DNA from: Lithodes maja
Taxonomy: Eukaryota; Arthropoda; Malacostraca; Decapoda; Lithodidae
Reading direction: 5' to 3'
Assembly: GCA_037953745.1 (NCBI GenBank)
Contig: JBAKBP010001597.1
Coordinates: 1 to 64,000, forward strand
DNA: 64,000 bases
The stretch's first letter is position 1, and each line of letters opens with the position of its first letter. Shown here one piece after another: positions 61,503-64,000 of the stretch. A program made the position numbers and the translations under genes. The notes below the pieces were generated by a model that was not told where the DNA came from, did no database searches, and saw only the letters and a program-made list of their open reading frames with translations.

Positions 61503-62796
61503 TTTCTTCAGATCACTTCACTCACTTAAAAAACAATTCACTCACTTTAAAACACTTCACTCACTTTAAAAACACTTCAATCACTTCAACCGAAAACAAA
61601 TATGCTGAAATACGCAGAAATAGGTTATCAGGGGTGATAGCCTAACCGAAAACAAAAATGTTGAGATACGCAGGATTAGGCTTCCAGGGGCGATAGCCTA
61701 ACCAAAAGTTTTTTTAAAAATTGAAATACGCAATAATAGGCTACCAGCGTTGAATAGCCTAACCGAAAATAATAAAATTGAAATTCGCAGAAATAGGCTA
61801 CCAGGTGTGATAACCTAACCTTAAACAAATATATGTATAACAGAATATGTAACTAACTATACAATTCACCAAATAGAGATTATATAAAAATAAAGTGTGA
61901 CTGCACACAAGGGGTTAATATACTGTGTCAACAGATGGACCTGGTGTCACTGTAGCCTAGTAAAGCAGTAGCCTACTCTTTTTAGATAAAAAAAGTGTAT
62001 CAGTCAAAGGTTATTACAAGAACGTGCAAGCAACAACTAAAATTACAGATATATACTGTATAGCTACAGTAGGATACTAAATACAATATCTACAAGAGTT
62101 AATAATAAAACAGATTGGCTGGCTATAGGCTAGGCTAGGTTTGGGTTAGGTCAAAAGCTTGGCAGGTTGGGTTAGGCTAGGTTAGTTTGTACAAATACCA
62201 CCCTTAGCTTAAAGTAAAATCAGTCTGAGGAGAAAAAGTCAAGAATATATCTAGGGGGAAAAGATAAATGAATGCACTTAAATTTGGTACAAAATTTGCT
62301 GGAATTTAATGTATAATCCCCCCAAAAGGTTTGTTTACAAAATGGCGTCGGCGTTAGTCTCTGTAGGCAGGTTAGTTAGCAAACAATATTGTTTATTAGC
62401 AAATTAATATGCAAAGCTTTACTTACATACAATGCAGTTAAATAGATACTTACTACAGTAGGTAATGGGTAAAATTAGGGGCTACGATTTTATATAAAAT
62501 AGTAATAAGAGAGCGTTTGTTTACAAAGCAAAACAAAACAATAGATGGCGCTAGTGGCGCCCTGTCCGAGCAGGAGTCTTGTGATAAACACAAAGTTTAT
62601 CAGTCAATACACAGCGAAATATCGTGCAGTGTTGCTTACTAAGCTACAGGATGGTTAAACGTGCTCTTAACCACCTTTCATGCACAAGAATGAAGAGGAT
62701 GAGTAGTTAATACTCAAATTATGATCGATATCGTGAGAGCGTTGGCAGAGCGTCTGCAGCGTCTGGCGGTAGCACGGGGGGCGAACGAATGAAGAA
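61503..62796 (-). promoter_or_regulatory. CR1 copy B 5' UTR with about 58-bp tandem units
   Basis: Four units at 61600-61830 share GAAATACGCA..ATAGGCTACCAG and TGATAGCCTAACCGAAAA. A shorter CACTTCACTCACTTTAAAA repeat is at 61515-61590. The remainder to 62796 is AT-rich without frames. Placing this in the element relies on the nested junction at 62797. Promoter function is inference by analogy with monomer-bearing LINE 5' UTRs. Confidence 0.6.
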
Positions 62797-64000
62797 GAGT
62801 GGTGGGAGGGTGGGGGGTACCATCAGAGGTGAATGGGAATGGTAGTGCACTTGTGGACGTATATGTGGGGAGGAGGCTGTGGAAAGCCAACACCTTCTTC
62901 CGACACAGAATGATCCACAGGTACACGTGGAAACGGATGTTGACGATGAAGGATAAGACAGTGGTGGGACGAAAGTCATTGATTGATTATGTATGTGTGG
63001 ATGAACGAATGAAGAAATCTGTGATGGATGCTAGGGTGTATAGGGGTATTGGAGGGGGTCTGTCTGATCATTATGTAGTGGTAGCTAAGGTTAGGATACA
63101 AAAGAAGTGGGTGAGGAGAGCTGGAGGGAGGCGAGAGGAGGGTGGAATGGTGAGGAGGGTGGCGAGGTTGCAGGAGGAGGAAGTCAGGGAGGAGTACAGG
63201 AGAGCAGTGGAAAGACGACTAGGTGGGTTCGACCTGGAAGTTATGGAGGAAGTGGAGGAGATGAGCAAGGTGTTTAAGGATGAGATCTGTGCAGCATGTG
63301 AGGAGGTGTGTGGAGTGAGGAGAAGAGGGAGGGGAGTGAAAGGTACAGCATGGTGGACAGAAGAGGTAAGAATAGCTGTGGAAGAAAAGAAGAAAGCATA
63401 TAGAGAGTGGTTGGGTAGCAGAGGGAATGAAGATTCCGAGAGACAGAAACGAGCGAGGTACGTGGAGAGTAAGAGGGTGGTGAAGAGAGTAGTGAAGGAA
63501 AGTAAGAGAAGAGTAGATGAGGAATTTGGAAGGAATCTGAGTGTAAAATGGAGGGAGAGTAAGAAACTGTTCTGGAAAGAAGTTGAGAAAGTTAGGGAAG
63601 GTAGCAAGGGAAACAGTAAGGGTGTGAAAGATAAGAATGGGAGAATGCTAGCCGAGAAGCAAGAGAGAGTCGAAAGATGGAGGGAGTACTTCAGTGAGTT
63701 GCTAAATGTAAGGAATGAAGAGCCAGCAAACATAGCTGGATATGGTATGGGAGGGAGAAGAAGAGAAGTAGTGGAGGAGGAGGTGGGGATCAGGAGGTCA
63801 GAAGTGTGGGAAGCCATGAAAAGAGTGAAGTTGGGGAAAGCACCAGGAACAGATGGAGTGTGTGGGTAAATGTTGAGGTATGGTGGTGAGATAGTGATAG
63901 AATGGGTATGGAAAATGTGCAAACTAGCATGGGAGAAGGGGAGTGCACCCGATGACTGGAAGACTGGCATAATAGTCCCCCTATATAAGGGCAAAGGGGA
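62797..64000 (+). pseudogene. RTE-like LINE, copy 3, 3' part (to window edge)
   Basis: Resumes in frame with the 5' part (VGGWGVPSEVNGNGS after KVEGV). Contains the EN end (GRKSLIDYVCVDERMK, GLSDHYVVVAKVR), linker and LGKAPGTDGVCG, then a nonsense change (GGG TAA at 63867 versus GGG GAA in copy 2). Sequence continues to the window edge without a further recognised break. Confidence 0.87.

Larger units (their letters stand above)
57257..62796 (-). mobile_element. CR1-clade LINE, copy B (apparently full length)
   Basis: 5.5 kb, minus strand, inserted in the RTE copy 3. GAGTG flanks it on both sides (57252-57256 and 62797-62801), possibly a 5-bp target duplication. The 3' tail is short CTTTGTACTC-type repeats. 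ORF1 and ORF2 both open, with a 1.3-kb 5' UTR. Confidence 0.85.

Overview
This is a eukaryotic, almost certainly arthropod window, most likely from a decapod crustacean. That identification is inferred from an arthropod-style robo gene with long introns, dense (CT)n, (AT)n, (CA)n and (CTA)n microsatellites, tRNA-derived SINEs, and CR1-, RTE-, I- and jockey-like LINEs beside Gmr1-type gypsy elements. No rRNA, functional tRNA, operon or CRISPR was seen.

Host gene. On the minus strand, six exons between 18857 and 2902 encode the first three immunoglobulin domains of a Roundabout (Robo) axon-guidance receptor. All five internal junctions have GT..AG splice sites and compatible phases, and the joined exons give about 286 codons without a stop. 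The signal-peptide exon and Ig4 onward lie outside the window, so sequence right of 18857 is probably a very long 5' intron or upstream DNA.

Robo introns, 1-23 kb. An RLE-type non-LTR element sits in a (CTA)n tract (372-2578). An array of at least eight partial copies of the 3' end of robo exon Ig1b (7181-8228 and 11800-12302) is split by a 5'-truncated CR1 LINE (8229-11766) and a Harbinger-like MITE. LINE fragments, SINEs and at least three MITE families fill the remainder.

23.5-37.3 kb. A solo LTR, a 5'-truncated I-like LINE with an RNase H domain, and an apparently complete LTR retrotransposon (element I, 28032-37270). Element I has one 1699-codon gag-pol frame in the order Gag(SCAN-like)-CCHC-PR-INT-RT-RH. 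Integrase lies before reverse transcriptase, as in Gmr1-like gypsy elements.

37.3-45.4 kb. An 884-bp tandem duplication whose second unit is interrupted by a TTAA-flanked piggyBac-like element (38956-43528), itself carrying an RTE-like LINE. A long foldback TTAA element and a TTAA MITE follow.

45.4-55.2 kb. A second, decayed Gmr1-like element (element II, 45858-54984) splits a coding relic and leaves a 4-bp GTGC target duplication. Element II contains a perfect 102-bp inverted duplication inside its reading frame.

55.9-64 kb. MITEs, then an RTE-like LINE (56650-57256 and 62797-64000) interrupted by an apparently full-length CR1 LINE on the minus strand (57257-62796). That CR1 has an intact ORF1 (zinc-finger-like head plus SGNH esterase) and ORF2 (EN plus RT).
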